A stretch of 64,000 bases of DNA, taken from positions 31,079,125-31,143,124 of the forward strand of contig OZ038320.1 of the NCBI GenBank assembly GCA_964035795.1, written 5' to 3'. A model generated the notes under the pieces. It was not told where the DNA came from, ran no database searches, and worked only from the letters and a program-made list of their open reading frames with translations. Shown one piece after another: positions 41,766 through 56,000 of this stretch. Numbering within the stretch: the first letter of the stretch is position 1; every line of letters begins with the position of its first letter. Source of the DNA: Pterobdella sp. o SKG-2022. Taxonomy: Eukaryota; Annelida; Clitellata; Hirudinida; Piscicolidae. Position numbers and translations under genes: made by a program.

Positions 41766-44700
41766 TTTTTAAAATTAATTTCCACTTGGAATATGTTGAA
41801 GAGTTTTATTTATATATTTTAAATGAAGTTTCACTGAAAAAATCATTCTCTTCATCTGTTTCAAACTATTAAAAAAGCTTGAAATTTTGAAAATTAATCT
41901 CCACCGGTTGCGGAAGCTATGCATTTTATTTCAAATACATGTAAATATATGTTTAACATTTCTTTTATGACAATGAAAACATGGCTGTTCCCATGATAAC
42001 TTTTCATCAAATATTTATCTAAAATCCTCCTTGAACCCACCTTGGACCTTCAACTTGCTGAGAATATTTTATTATCGAGCCGAATGTATTTTTTAAAATG
42101 CATTTTTGAACGTCTCTTACCACTATCTTGTAATTGTATTTATTCAAATATGGTGTGATTTTGTTTTTTGAAATCTTCTCAAATCTTTCTAATTTAGTGG
42201 TTAATGGTGATATAGAAGAGGAAACAACGAAGAAATGGCCGCCATTTAGAATCACCGAAAGAATATTAATTTGAAAATCCTTTGAAAACAAATATCTTTC
42301 GGATTGTTTTGAGTTTTTTTTTCAAATTTTGACAATTTTTTGAGTTCCAAAACTTCAGGCATTAAAATGGAGATTTTTTTGAAATTTAATTTTTCAGTCG
42401 TCTTCCTTCTTTTCAAACATTTATTTTAATTCTAGCTATTTCAAATAAACAGCATAATTACAATTTTCAAAAAGCAAACGATACTCATTGAATGACTAAT
42501 CTCATGTTTTTAAAGTCTAAAAACCAAAGTTTTTAAAGTCCAGCTTTTAACATGAAGCCCTCGCATAGTATTAATGTCTTCCGAGAAGATAATTAATATC
42601 TCAAACAATTTTCTACATACAGTTTTTTAAAGTTTATGCAATCTTTTCAAACTTCTTGAATTGATTTATTTTTCTCTTCAGAAGTTTTCACTCACTTCAA
42701 CTTTGTGTTCATGCTGTCATTCTAAGCTTTTTTTTTTGTTACCACTCTCTTCCATTGGTATTTACCAAACAAAACTTGAAAAAAAATTTTTCAGCAAAGA
42801 ATAATAAAACAACCAAAAACATTGAGACTTGTGGGCTGAATGACAGGGCTGTGCGATTCATAAGGATTACCGAAAATCCGGGCAACCAAGAATTAACTAA
42901 GTCATAAAATAATAGCGAATTTAGTTTCAAAATATTTTTTCAAAAGTTTTTTTTCTACGTTTAGAAAGTTTTTCTACTTTTTGAATGCATTTTGTATAGA
43001 GAAATGTTTAAATTTTTTGGTGATATTGCTATTTTCTCTCGAGACCTGCTGTAGGCAGAGATTATTTGGAAAGCAAGCTGTCCCCATCCGAGGAAAATGA
43101 TGCGAAGGTTGTGGTGTGAATGGGTGGGGAAATGAATGTGGTGAGACGTAATGACTCGTAACGACATTTTGAAGCCTAAAAATATAACTTGCTCAGACAA
43201 ATGAAAGTAGAAAAATTATCTTTTTGAAATTAATTTTAAAAAGGAAGTGGCGAAAATTAGATTTCCTATCTTAAAAAACTTTCTGAAATATCTCTAAAAC
43301 AAATTTTCTCGAGGCGTGATGGGGCGAGAAGGCAGACGAAGTAGAAGTTTATGATTATTTTTCAGATATTTTTGAGTTATAGATGCTTTGTGATTTTAAA
43401 GGCAAGCACATGATAAATAAGGCAAGCTAAATCGATGGAAAATGAGATTTGCTTGAAAATTAAATTATCATACAATAGACTGAAATGAAGAAGATTGTGG
43501 AAGGTTCAGGAAGCACATTTGTCAAAACTTCAGAATGGAGTTGCATGTGTCTCCAAGAAGTTTTAAAAAAATGTAAAAATTTTATTGATCAAAAGTTTTA
43601 AAAATAGAGCACAAGTAAAACCTGAACAAATTAAAGAATATCAATAATCAAGTTTATACTCGAAAAATTCAAATAAAACATTTGGAAAAATTTTCAAAAA
43701 AAACGAAATAACTGAACTGATATTCCAAAAACATATCTCTAATGCAGCAAAAAATTCAAAATGTAAGCCTAAAAGGTAGTTGGTTTTTTTTATTTTGCCA
43801 AACTCAAAACTCGTAAGCTAAATATTTCAAACGGGGTAGCAAAGATTAATGGCTGTTTGGATGGCTATTTTGCTATTAAAATTTTATGAATTAACTCAAA
43901 AATGGATACAATATATGCCTTTTTATTCCTAATTATATTTCTGTAGCTTATAAGAAAAAACAAAAAAAATTTGATGTTGAAACATTGTAAACAAACCGAT
44001 GATAATCATTGAAAACCCTAAAAATATCGTTTATACTTGTGCTGATGGTACTATTACTCATAAGAATCATTCCTTCTTCCCTCGAGGGTACTGATTATGA
44101 TGCCGATGAAGCGATACTAAAGCGAAACACAATTATATTAATAGTTATTTTTTAAAAAATATATAAAAATAGATACCACATAATCTCAATGTAAAAGATG
44201 ACGATGATGATGATGATTGCTGTTGCTGTTGATGATAATGATGGTGAGAATGAAAAGCAAAAAAAATGAAAAAATAATTGTCATTACTTTATTTAATTTT
44301 ATTTTAATTAAATAAGGCATATTACATTCTATATTGTTTGGTCATTCTTCGATTTCTTATCAAATTTTTTCATACAATCAAAAAAAAAGCTTTCTATAAT
44401 CTATTTAGAGATGTTATTATAGTTCTTTTTATTCACATAAAAAATTAACTTGATGCAATAAAAATCACAATAATAAAGCTGACATACAGATTGGCATATA
44501 AGCATAACATCGTTACATATCTTTGAACATTCTTATTGTCTGTATTAAAAATTTTATCCATTCAACTGCAAACAATAGTTCAGCGGTCTGATGGCCAATT
44601 AATCCATTGATTTACTTGACATTGTTTCTTCAAAGAAATTTTCCAAACAAAAGAAACTTAAGAAATTCATTTTTCTTGTGGAATCATGAACCATATTATA

Positions 44701-47007
44701 AAATGTTAGAATTGTTTCCATCTAGTTTTATCTTGAACATCACTGCATTTCAGGTTAAAAACTTCAGTTTTTGCGAGTTCAAATATTATTGATAAAGGTC
44801 TTCAGAAAGTATCTCTCATTTGAATGGCTTCTTTAATGCGTTTGAAGATAGCTCACGGTTCTTTTATAACTTCCTTATTTTAATCACATCCATTCTGTTT
44901 CACATTTAAATATGATGATGAACGATGGGTCAAGTGATTATGACTTAATAACCAGATAAAAAAAAGAAAATTTTCAAGGGTATAATATATAGCGTAAAAA
45001 AAAGTTGATTGAGAAATATTGAGATAACTAGTAGCTTGAAATTGTCCTATTTTTGTATAGTATTTCAAAAATATCAAATATCTCTTACAATTTATTTCTG
45101 ATTTTATTTTAAAAGAAACAATACTTTTTCATAAATTATGCTCTATAACAAAAGATTGATTTTTAACCTTAAAAATTGATTTTCTATGTTAATGTTCAGT
45201 TAATTGATAATTCTAAAGGTTTTGATATGTCTCTTTATAAAAACTCATTTTAAAGTATAAAATCAAAAAATAGTTTAATGTATATAAATAAAACAATTGA
45301 ACATAAAGTTTGATGGATTATAAAAGTATTTTCAAAGATTTATTAGAACATTTCAATAAGATTATTGAAAAAGATAATTTTCAACTGGCTTTTTGAATTT
45401 TTTTCAAAAATTCTTCAATTCATTTGGGACATTATTTCCTAATTCAGTTCTAATAATAGCAAGGAATAAAAACCTTCTATTTGTTCTAGAACTATGATAA
45501 AAATTTTTAACTCATTTTTATAATGATTTAAACTGATTAAGTTATCAAAGTAATTAGCCAAAAGGTTTTCTATACTTTGTACATGTAAGTGGAGGTATGA
45601 AAACTAATATATATATTCTCAATTCCTCACAATCAATATTTCGATTATAAATATGGTAAAATATCGTTTTCAAAGTAAAACCATATAATCTTTAAATCTC
45701 TCTGTTTTAGATACGTACTTATAGTCCCAAACTTTATTGCAATAATTCACAAGAAATAATATAAAGACTTAGTTCATTAAACCGTAGAACTGAAACCATA
45801 AGGTACTTTTAGATCGTGTACCCTCCTTTTTCATACCATACATAATTTATTTGGTAAATAATATTACTTTCCAAGTTGACATTGTTATCGAATAAGACGT
45901 AAATATTTAGGAGATTCTATATATGTCATAGGCATGTTCTTTAATATTAAATTGATATTGTTTATGTAAATGTCTTGAAAGATTCAAAAATTTCTTGGAA
46001 GTATGAAGTATACAATGACTGCTATTGATAACCGATTATTAGTGTTTATAGTTTTCAAGTCATCAACTTTTATAAACATATATATATACGAATATTATAA
46101 AAAATAACTACACCAAAGACGTAAAAAATTTTGTTTTAAAGTAATTTCTTTCAAAGGACATTAAAAAATTTAAACATATAAAGAGGGTTCTAAGGTAGTT
46201 CCTTAAGAAACAACCCCTACACTAGACCTAGGACTAGGATGAAAGTCATTAAAATGTACAATTTGGTTTCCATTGGTAAAAAAAGAGTTTAGTTAATCTA
46301 TTGAAGTTTTGATAGAAAATCAATTTTGATAGTTTAAAATACTATATGATGGTTAATGGATTCAAAAGCCGATATGAAAAATAGCTTATAAGTTATTTAT
46401 AACTATCTTATGCATATATTCAAACAAGAATTAGTATATTTATGTTTCAAAAACCCATATTTCATTTATCAATATTTTCCTATTATTAAGGTGAGTGTAA
46501 ATTTAGATAGGTGGATGTAACAGTTATAGGTTTATAATTAATGAAGCTTCTTCTATTACTTTTATCTTTATATGCTGGTAATACTTAGAACTTGTAGAAA
46601 ATGTTCGATGGGAATTTGAGACTGATCAAGTTTATTGAATGTAGAATGTGTTTTTAGTGATATAGGGATATTGTTATAGGTTTAACTCTTTATATGCCGT
46701 GTGGGGTTGATCTTTTCATTTGGGCCTAATATATATAGATTTCAGATACATTTTCTCCAAGAAATTTGAAACTCTTTAAAATTATTTGAATAAAATTGTT
46801 ATTGCTATAATTAGATGAATTTTGGAAAAATAATTCTGAGATCCGCTTAACACTTAACAATGTGACGAAACTTGACCACCAAAGCTTAAAAAATCATTTA
46901 TAAATCATTTTGATATGAAGAAAAAAATTAAAAATAATTGCAAATATTAAAAAAGTGAAAAATAGCTTGATATGATTTTAGTTTTGTGAACAATTAGCCC
47001 TAAAATT
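41766..47007. other. AT-rich gene desert, part 5
   Basis: No supported gene. A 90-codon reverse ORF at 42019-42291 has mixed composition but no family I recognise. A GC-richer patch at 43020-43170 and a GAT-rich microsatellite at about 44200-44245 are the only structured parts. Confidence 0.5.
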
Positions 47008-47189
47008 GTGAATCATAAAAACACAAAAAAAATTTTTAATTTTTTATTTCGACGAAGCTTTTCGATATATTCTACATCATCATCAGGTAGTTAAGGTCAA
47101 CTGATGATATCTAATGACGATATAAAAAATATATCGGAAATCTTTGTTTCAACAAAAAATCTAAATATTATGGTGTTTTTATGACTCGC
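47008..47189. mobile_element. Hairpin MITE, type E, about 182 bp
   Basis: Ends are GTGAATCATAAAAACAC and GTGTTTTTATGACTCGC, near-perfect inverted repeats. Arms continue with TTTCGACGAAGCTTTTCGAT (left) against a diverged right arm holding ATATCGGAAATCTTTG. The left arm is shared with 39913-39988. Confidence 0.75.
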
Positions 47190-48720
47190 ATGATTTTAAA
47201 TGATATTAATAAAATTGAATTTTCATTAATTTTTGCTTGCCTGTGCTTCCTTCAACAAATAAGTGATAAAGACAATCTTTCTATCTAATAAATACTACAT
47301 GATAAAATTCTGATCTTTTATAAATACTGATTCATCCCAAACCACGATCAATGCGTTCAACATCAACTGTAGATTATTATTTTTATTCCTTTGGACTCCC
47401 AAGAGAGAATAGGGCCTCATCAACTTTCTTCCTTCTCTCTGTCTCTGACCAGCTGTTGGTTGTTTAAAGAAAATACAGTCTTTTGATTCACCTTCACATC
47501 ATTTTCAATTTTTTATTTTGAGAGTTTTGTTTTTAATTTTGGCGTGGTTGTGCGTGCTTTTAAATTATTTATAGCTATAATTTTTTTTTGAAACATTTTT
47601 TTCATTCCCTTCAAAACTCCAAAATATATTTATGCATGCGATGTTATAAAAAACCAACATTTTCTGAAGCTTTTTTTGAATAAAATCTATTTTAGCAAAA
47701 TTATTTAGAAGGCTATGTAGCCTGAGACAACATCATTACCAAGTACTTCACAACATGCTTGTCTCAAAAAACCTCAGCAACTTTTCATAATAATTTCATT
47801 TTGTTTAAATCAGCTTTTTAATCCTAAGCCAATCTTTCTGTATGTTTGTATGTATGTTTCTTTAAACACCTTTATTTATGAGCGTGAAGGAGAGGGCTGT
47901 CAAACGAAATAATTATCTAATAAGGTGTGGAAGAAGGGGACAGGAATGGAGGGAAACTTACACGTCACAAGATTTGTTGTGCAGAAGGTTAGTGTTTTCA
48001 TATGGTCAACATGTTATGGCGTTTTTGTTATTTTTTGTTAATATTGATTTTTAATTTTAAATTTATGTTTTGATGTTTTCATTTAATTATACTCGTATTG
48101 ATCTCATATGTTTAAATGTCATCATAGTTTTTATCGAAAGCTTTTTTTATTATCATTTGATATTCTTCGTGGTTAATGAGAATAAAAAAGACCGGCACTG
48201 TTACAGAGATTGGCTTCATGGTACTTTAGCAAAAGTCTGAAATATTTTATAGTCCAACTTTTGAACTCATCAAAAAAAGTAAACAAGTCATCAAATCTAG
48301 CGATAAAAAACACATTAAAAACGCCACTGTTGAAGGCTAAAGCCACAACAGAAAAGCATTGCAATCAAAAACTGCTGAAAACGCCAAATACAAACATAAA
48401 GCCATTGGAAACGCCATCCAACAGGCAATAAAAACATTTATTATCACAAAGACCCCATTCAAACACATACACTTTAAAAAATCGCAACCAGAGATGTTTA
48501 AATTGGCAAAATTAAGTCTCTTACCACAAGATACGGACTCGAATCCTGGTCTGGGTGAAGACTTCAGTGTTTCAGTAATATAAAATTAAAAATTTGGCTT
48601 AGAAACTTTTGAAGTTAACTCCACTTTAATCTTATTCGTAGTTATATTGTATAAAATGAAATACGTCTGATATTCTTTAGTAATTGCTAACTTTCATCAA
48701 TTGAACACTACATTATAAAG
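47190..48720. other. AT-rich intergenic DNA before the GPCR
   Basis: A GC-richer block at 47370-47500 looks like an old repeat but is not identified. Two overlapping ORFs at 48210-48583 contain repeated AAACGCC blocks. They could hold the missing N-terminal GPCR exon, but no signal peptide, TM or glycosylation pattern supports this. Confidence 0.4.
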
Positions 48721-48978
48721 GCAACAAAATTACTACAAAACAACCACAACCTCACACGTGTCACAAAACTATAATTCCACTGTTAACACTACACAACCAT
48801 CACTCTGCATCTCAACGTGAAATTACCACCAAACAACTACAACTAAACCGAGAAAAACCACAAATAAAACATAACTATCCAGCCATCACATCATGATACC
48901 ACACTCAACCACCACACCCAACCACCACACTCAGCCACTACCCCACATCCAACCACCAACTACCACACTACTCTACAG
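48721..48978 (+). other. AC-rich tract ending at the GPCR splice acceptor
   Basis: About 250 bases almost free of G on this strand, with imperfect CCACCACACTCAACCACC repeats. It ends in CTACTCTACAG, the acceptor of the first recognised GPCR exon. Probably intronic. Confidence 0.6.
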
Positions 48979-50038
48979 ATCTTAACACCGATAGTAGTGG
49001 TGTTCGGCGTGGCTGGAAACCTACTGAATGTGGTGGTTTTGAGCAGAAAATGTATGCGGTCCTCTTCCACTAACTTATATCTCGGAGCTCTTGCCGTGGC
49101 AGATACTCTATACCTGCTCTTCACTTTCACCCTGTCTCTTCACCATTACTCACATTTCCAGAGTGAGTCCCATTTTACTCTTTACTTTATTTTTCTTATA
49201 AGTTTATCTCTTAACACTTAAGTCGCTATAAGTTTAACTCTTGAAACTCCCTGGGTTAAAAATCGCTTTAATAAACTTCGTAGATTAAAATTGTGTCACT
49301 ATAACCGCATAGTTGTATTGAATTGTATCTTGATCAGTATTTGAAGATAAGCTCCTGTTGGTAATTAACTCCATAAATTAAAAAGCTCCGTCAGAATTTT
49401 TAAGCACCTTTTTAATTATTGTTTCATGCTTCAACAACTTCTTTGATGATGGTTAACTAAGTCATTTATATTAATCATAATATTTGTTTTGTAGATTATA
49501 AGCAAATATTTTCTCAGTTATAACATTTTTTTCATTAATCGTTGTGATAATTAGTCGATCAATCATTTGGATTAATTAATTAATTAAGTATGAAAACTAA
49601 TTCATATTAATTTCTCTTATGAATCATAATGGTTTACATAATTATTAATATTATAAAAATCGATAAATGAATTTTGTGAACATGCTAAACAAACATTTGA
49701 GAAAACATTACGAATATTAAGGCTATATAAAAAGTTAAAATTTTTAAAAAGTCGATATAAAGAAAAGGTGAACGCTTTCAAAACGTAGTTCAATGTTTTC
49801 CATTAAAGAAGAATTAATTAGGAATATTGACAATAATGAGGGGTTTTAAATAATCTATAAATAACATTATAGGAAAAAAATGAATGCAGTTCGTGAGAAT
49901 AATAATGACGAAATGGAACTTTCAAGAGACTGGATGTAATTTCCTAATAAATTATGAAGATGGATAATATAGTTTTTGAAGAATCATTATCATCATCATC
50001 GTCGTCGTCGTCATCATCATCATCACCCTTAATTAGAA

Positions 50039-50075
<37 letters not shown>

Positions 50076-53000
50076 CGATGACGATGATGACGATGGTGAT
50101 TATTTTTTCTAAATAATTACGATATAAAACTAGGAAATAAAATAAAATATCAATATTATAATTATGAAAATGTAAATAAATAATAAAACATAAAAAATTA
50201 ATTTAAAAACTTTTTAAATCATAAAATTTTTGCTGTATTGATATTTTAAGCCATAGAATTTTGAAAAAGTCTGAAGACAGGTGATCCATAAAAATATTTG
50301 AAAATTTGCGTCTTCAAAGAAGAAAAACGCTGAAGAATATTCAAACAAAACACTGTTGAGCTGAATATTAGTGAGATGTTTGGCGCAGAATATTATTAAT
50401 ACATTTATAAGGCGCAGAGTTTGCAAACAGGCTTCGCTTCAGAGGCGCTTGAGTAGTCTGAAGGACCAGGCGAAGAAGATGCGGTTATAAAAATTTATTT
50501 TGAAAAGAGAAAAATTAACTTCAACTTTCTATTAAAAACATATCAAGCACTTCTGAGAAAACCTGATTCAGACTATCTACTTTTGTATGATAGTTATAAG
50601 TTAAAATAACATTCATAAGAAACTGACTGATGCATTGAATGGGTGTTGTAAAATTTCATTGTTTTTACTTACGTCGTTGAAAATGATATTTGCGTCAAAA
50701 AATACGTAAAAATTTTCATTATGCAAAAATTGATTGAGAAAATGACAAAATCATGTCGGTTGAGCAATTGTGCCCAAAATAGATTTTGGCTGGGGAAATA
50801 CATAAATACCTCTTTATTATGATTCTTCAAACCCAAGATAAATATTCAAAGTAAGAACACTTCTCACTGAGAATGTAAGATTCTCTTATGAGAAGCTTCG
50901 TGGAACTGTTCAGTATATGCTTTGTTTTCATACAATATGCTTTCAAAGTTTATTACATTTTTTGAAGCCTTTTTTAAGACGCATTATCATATTGTTATAT
51001 AAATAATTCATAATGCATTTTGAAACCGATCAAACTATTATATGGGGAATAGACCTCCATGGGTCACGGACTTATCAAAGCACCTAGTTTGGATTTACTG
51101 TGAGATAACCCTCAGCATCACAATAAATTGAAAAGCTTTGTGGATTGAAAAATATGATTACCTCAATTGATTTTACTTTTCAAAATTTTATTTTTATTTC
51201 TAAATAATATGGAAAAAATTAATTTATTGTTCATTATTTTTGTGTTTAATCTATATTGGTTTGTATAGAACATCAAAACACCGGCTAAATACTTAGTAAA
51301 GCCGTCATGAACACGACTGTCTAAAGATCCAAATTCTTGCAATTGTGAATGGTTGTAGCAATAAGTAGCAGCCAAGCCGCCATCTCTACAATATAAATCA
51401 AGTCAGCGGACAACCTCCAATAGATTATTGTTAAGTCTATCAATATATTTTAAAGAATTTAAACTTCCCTCAATAACTACCAAACTACCGACTCCTGCTG
51501 ACGCCATACATACCCATACCATTATTGAGCCTCCACCATGTTTCACTGTCGGAGTTATACAAGCTGGCTCAAGCTCTTCTCCTTCTCTTCTTTTTATCAA
51601 TTGTTTATAGGGGGTATAATGAGGTTGATGAACCACTCACCAGACCATATAACTGATTTCCAGTCTTCAAAAGTCCAATTATATTGATTATTTGCCCATT
51701 TAAAACTTTTAACCGTTTGAACTTGTGTTATTAAAGGCTTTCTTCATGGCCTATAACATTTTAAAACGACTTTATTTAAACGTCTATTTATTGTGGAGAC
51801 AGAAGGGAGAAAAGACGTCATATTTTCAATATTTTTTTGCAGCTGACTGGAAGTAAAAAATCGATTTTCGGGACTCAGCCGCTTTAGATGTCGATCTTAT
51901 CGCTCTGTTGTTACTCTTGGACGATTCGTGCACGACTTTTGAGCCAAATCGCTTTTTGTTTCATAACTTTCAGGAATTTGTCAGCTCCTGACTTACTAAC
52001 TTCCAGCTTATCTGCAATTTCACGGATGGTGTAGCCTGCTTCCCTTAAGGCAACAATCTCCGCTCTTTCATCAGTTGTATAAAAAATTCTTGTTAAGGTT
52101 TTCAAAATTTTTTATGACTATCAGTTAAAGTACTTATATACCTTTCAAATAGTATATTATTTTACAGCTTATCGCTAAAAAATTTAGAGCAAATTTTAGA
52201 TTAAAAGATGACGACCCCCAAATTACATAAATCTTAATTTTATGGTTTTTATTGCTTTACTATTCATCATCTAAAATTTTTAAACCTTTTGAAGATGAAA
52301 ATTGTTTAATACATGATTTTTAATAACATATTAAATTTTAAATTATTTAAATAACTTTAAGTAGCTTTATTCCATCATTAATGTCGAAATTTGAAGTTGT
52401 CCAATGACTTGATTTGTACTGTATGTACCTAATATTAACCAGAAAACTTCCATCACCAGCCAAAAACTTACTCTCAAAATAAATCATCATTTTAGTGAGC
52501 AACAATGTTGTTTAAGAATGTGTTACAAATGCAAAAAACTTTGAAAGCTGAAGTTATTTTCAAAATTAAAATGAAATTTTTTTCAACAAGCTTCCAAAAA
52601 TATTCAAAAAACCAGCTTTCAGATGTTGGCAAAAATTTATGTTACCATCCGCTTTTTTCACGAAACGGCCAATGTACCTCTCAAATATGTTCAAAATTAA
52701 ATTATTTTCTCTGTTATGACTTTGTAAAAAATTTTGCAGGAAAAAACTTAATCTTCAAACTTTGAAAAGTATTTAATCGGAAAAGCTATTTACTTTTACT
52801 TGGATAGATTAAAAAACTTCTTGGAAATATTTTTTTAAATGTTTTCAAAGCTAAAAAAAATTCACTCTAATTTACAAACTAAAGAATACACATAAAACGA
52901 CTCGAGAGATTAAGAAGTCAAAAAAGCACAAAAGTTGCAAAAAGTGGTACTAATCTGGTCATGAAACAGCGTGTTAATCTCACGTCGGAAGACCTTTGGG

Positions 53001-56000
53001 CACATGGATTTCGAACGTAATGGAAATATGTAAAGAATTGCATAATTGTTGGCCTTTTATATACAACACTCTAAATTATTCCTTTTTTGCGTGGCTTATG
53101 TGACGTGGTGGTTGGACGCGGTGAAGAGGAGGAAGAGGAGGAGGAGGAGGAGGAGGAAAAAGAGAAAAAGAAAATTGAGATGAATGAATAATAAAAATAA
53201 TAACTAAATGAAACGACTAAAAATAAACAAAAAAAATTAAAAAAAGGGAAATGAAGAGAGAGAAAAAGTATGAGAAGTATAAAAGAAAGAAAATAATGGT
53301 ACTTTTGGGTAATATCAGTCATTAAAACTGTTAAATTAATGAAAGACCTTGCTATATGCACTTTGAAAAAATTAGAAAGTAACTTAATTTTCGATGAGTT
53401 TCAATGGTTTGGAATAGGATTATACCAGCTGATGGGCTTACAAAGAGAATAGTTAAAAGTTTAAATTTGGCATTTAAAAAATTTCTAAAATTTTTCATCT
53501 CCATTTGATTCTGATGTTCAAACTATATTTGAAAAATATATAATGTATTGAAAGTTTTTTTAGTTTATAAACAATTTATTTCGCATGAACGGGTATTTGT
53601 CGTAAGGTGCTGGATGAAACTTTTGTAATTTTAACAATAAATTTGGGGATTTACTTAATATCCAATTTAAATGCAAACTGAAATTTTGGAAATGAAATTC
53701 TTTCTATGTATTTGAGTTCGAACGCTGAGAAAAAACAGACATTTCAAAAATTTACATTAGCGATTTACAAGTTTCGAAGCATAAATTTAAAAATAATTTC
53801 TAATCAATATTTTGAAAAAAATTTGAAACCCTACACAGACAGTCTTTGGTACGGCCACTACCGCTTGCCGTATGGTCGACCTCTTGCTGATCTCTGCAGC
53901 AACACTGCCGTATGGCTTACTGTGACCTTCACGTTGGAACGATTCATTGGAATCCAGTTCCCCATGAAAGGAAAAAGATTGTGCACTTGTGAGAGAGCCA
54001 AGGTGATAGTGGTGGCAGTGGTGTTGGCTGCTTTGCTTCTCACCCTGCCCGAGTTTTTCGAAAAGAAAGCAGTTGTAGCTTACCAAGGTGATTGTTGTCT
54101 GGTCAAAGTTGCAGTCAATGGAAGTGATCAAAACTTTATGAAAAGTCATGAAGAACGACACGCAAGAGGCTTTCATGGATCTGAGAGAGAGTCCTTGGTT
54201 TCACGTGCAAATGATGTAGATGAAGATGAAAATGAGGAGAAGCCATATGACAAAAAATCTGTGAATCTCAAAGGTGAAAAAGGATCATTTCTCTTCACAC
54301 ATAACAGAGAAAACGAAATAAAAAAGCTTGACAAGATATATGAAGCGAATGAAGTTGAAATAAATGGAAACATCACGGAGATAATGAGAGACGAGCACTG
54401 TTGCAGACTTACCATTCAGATATATGACAGTTGCCAGTGGCTCAAGACCATGCACTACTACCAACTTAACCAGGTCTGCTTCAATTAAACTGTTACGTGT
54501 TGGTACAAAAATTTATTTTCAAGCTTTTTTGAACTTGTGAAAATCTGCATAAAATTTCATTCGAGTAGATAGAATTTATTTCTAGCAAAACTTTTCTCCC
54601 TTCATTAGACATTAATTAGAGCTTCCCAAATAAATCAAAACAATCCGCAATGAATTTGGTGCAAAATTAAACAAAAATTAGGTAAAAAACTGTTGAATGC
54701 AATATACCTTGATTTGATAATTTGAAAGAAGTTTTGTGAGCGATATTAGATGTGGCTAATTATCACATCTTTCATGACTTTATAATTTTGAGGTCAAAGT
54801 TTAATAGAATTTCATTATTGAGAATTTATTGAACGCTTCCATATGCTGGAGTTCAAAAACTCACAAAAAACGAGATTATTCTAAAAAAATTTAAAACACT
54901 CTTAACGCTCAGCTTTCTTCAAATTAGATTTAATAGAAGTTTTGGTAAAATGTAAATTAAGGGAGCTTTTTTCACATTCTTAATATATTTTCAAAAAAAA
55001 AACGTTATAAAGAGACCGTTTTGAAATTTAAATTCTTAAAATACATCAAAAATCCTCGAATATGTAAGCAGTCTTTTTTAAAATGTAATAAGACTTTAAG
55101 AACTACGGGGTATATGTCTTAAAAAAGTTTTTTGGAACATATTTTGCCGCTGGGACTTTTGACAAAAAACTTCGTGTTATTATTAAATTCCTAAACAATT
55201 CTGTACTGAGTAGTTGACTGTATCAAAAAACAGATGTTCATAGTGGAAAATATATAGTTTAACCATCCATAACCCAAACGATAAACAGATAAGCGCCATA
55301 AATTCCAATTTTTATCAGTTACTACATACGTCATTGTCATTTTAAGTTTATCATAGTCAACAACTTCCCTTTTTTAAGGGATCACTGATTTCCTCCTTTA
55401 CCCTCTTCCTTTGTTTGAACTTTTGTAGGCAGCTTTAATTATTGAATCAAGTCTTCGATGATAGTTTTTCACCATGTTTTTTAATGCTAACTTCAGCATC
55501 TTCATTTTCTGTCCCTTTCAAACTAAAAATTTCAAATATTTTTCTTAATGTATGGACTTATTGCTTTGAAGATTGATGTCCCAACCAAATGTTTGTTTTT
55601 TTGCAGTGACATGTGGATGTGAGGATGATGAAGATAATGATGGTGGTGGTGGTTGTTGTTGTTGTTGAGCGATGAGTGAAAGCGAGTTAGTGAGTTAGTG
55701 TAGTAGGGGTTGGGGTTGTAAAATGTTTGAGAGGTCTGACATCGATTTCCACTTATCCCATATCATCAGAGTCAGTTTAGGGTTTAATGCCATTGTGTCG
55801 GGAAGATGGGGTTCAGCAGGTGGCCGATGAATATGAGGACATTTGTAGATGGCATGCTCAGCGGTCTCATCACCTAGGCCACATTTCCGACAGATAGTAT
55901 CAACTGCTCTGTTGATTTTTGCCAACCAATATTTGAGTTCCGGATGGTGACCAGATCGAAGGCGGCCTAAAGTCACCTGATCTCTTCTTCCCAGTTGGCC

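Noticed and set aside
48530..48560. B-box-like ACTCGAATCCTGG
   Set aside because: No A box or cloverleaf upstream; a chance match.
50885..50900. GAAGCTTC as a heat-shock element
   Set aside because: It lies in a decayed MITE; other copies of the core have four bases between GAA and TTC, so they do not fit the heat-shock spacing.
53706..53838. N-terminal extension of GPCR exon 2 in the open frame
   Set aside because: The sequence is AT-rich, lacks receptor-like residues, and a good acceptor CTACACAG at 53831-53838 joins in phase to exon 1.
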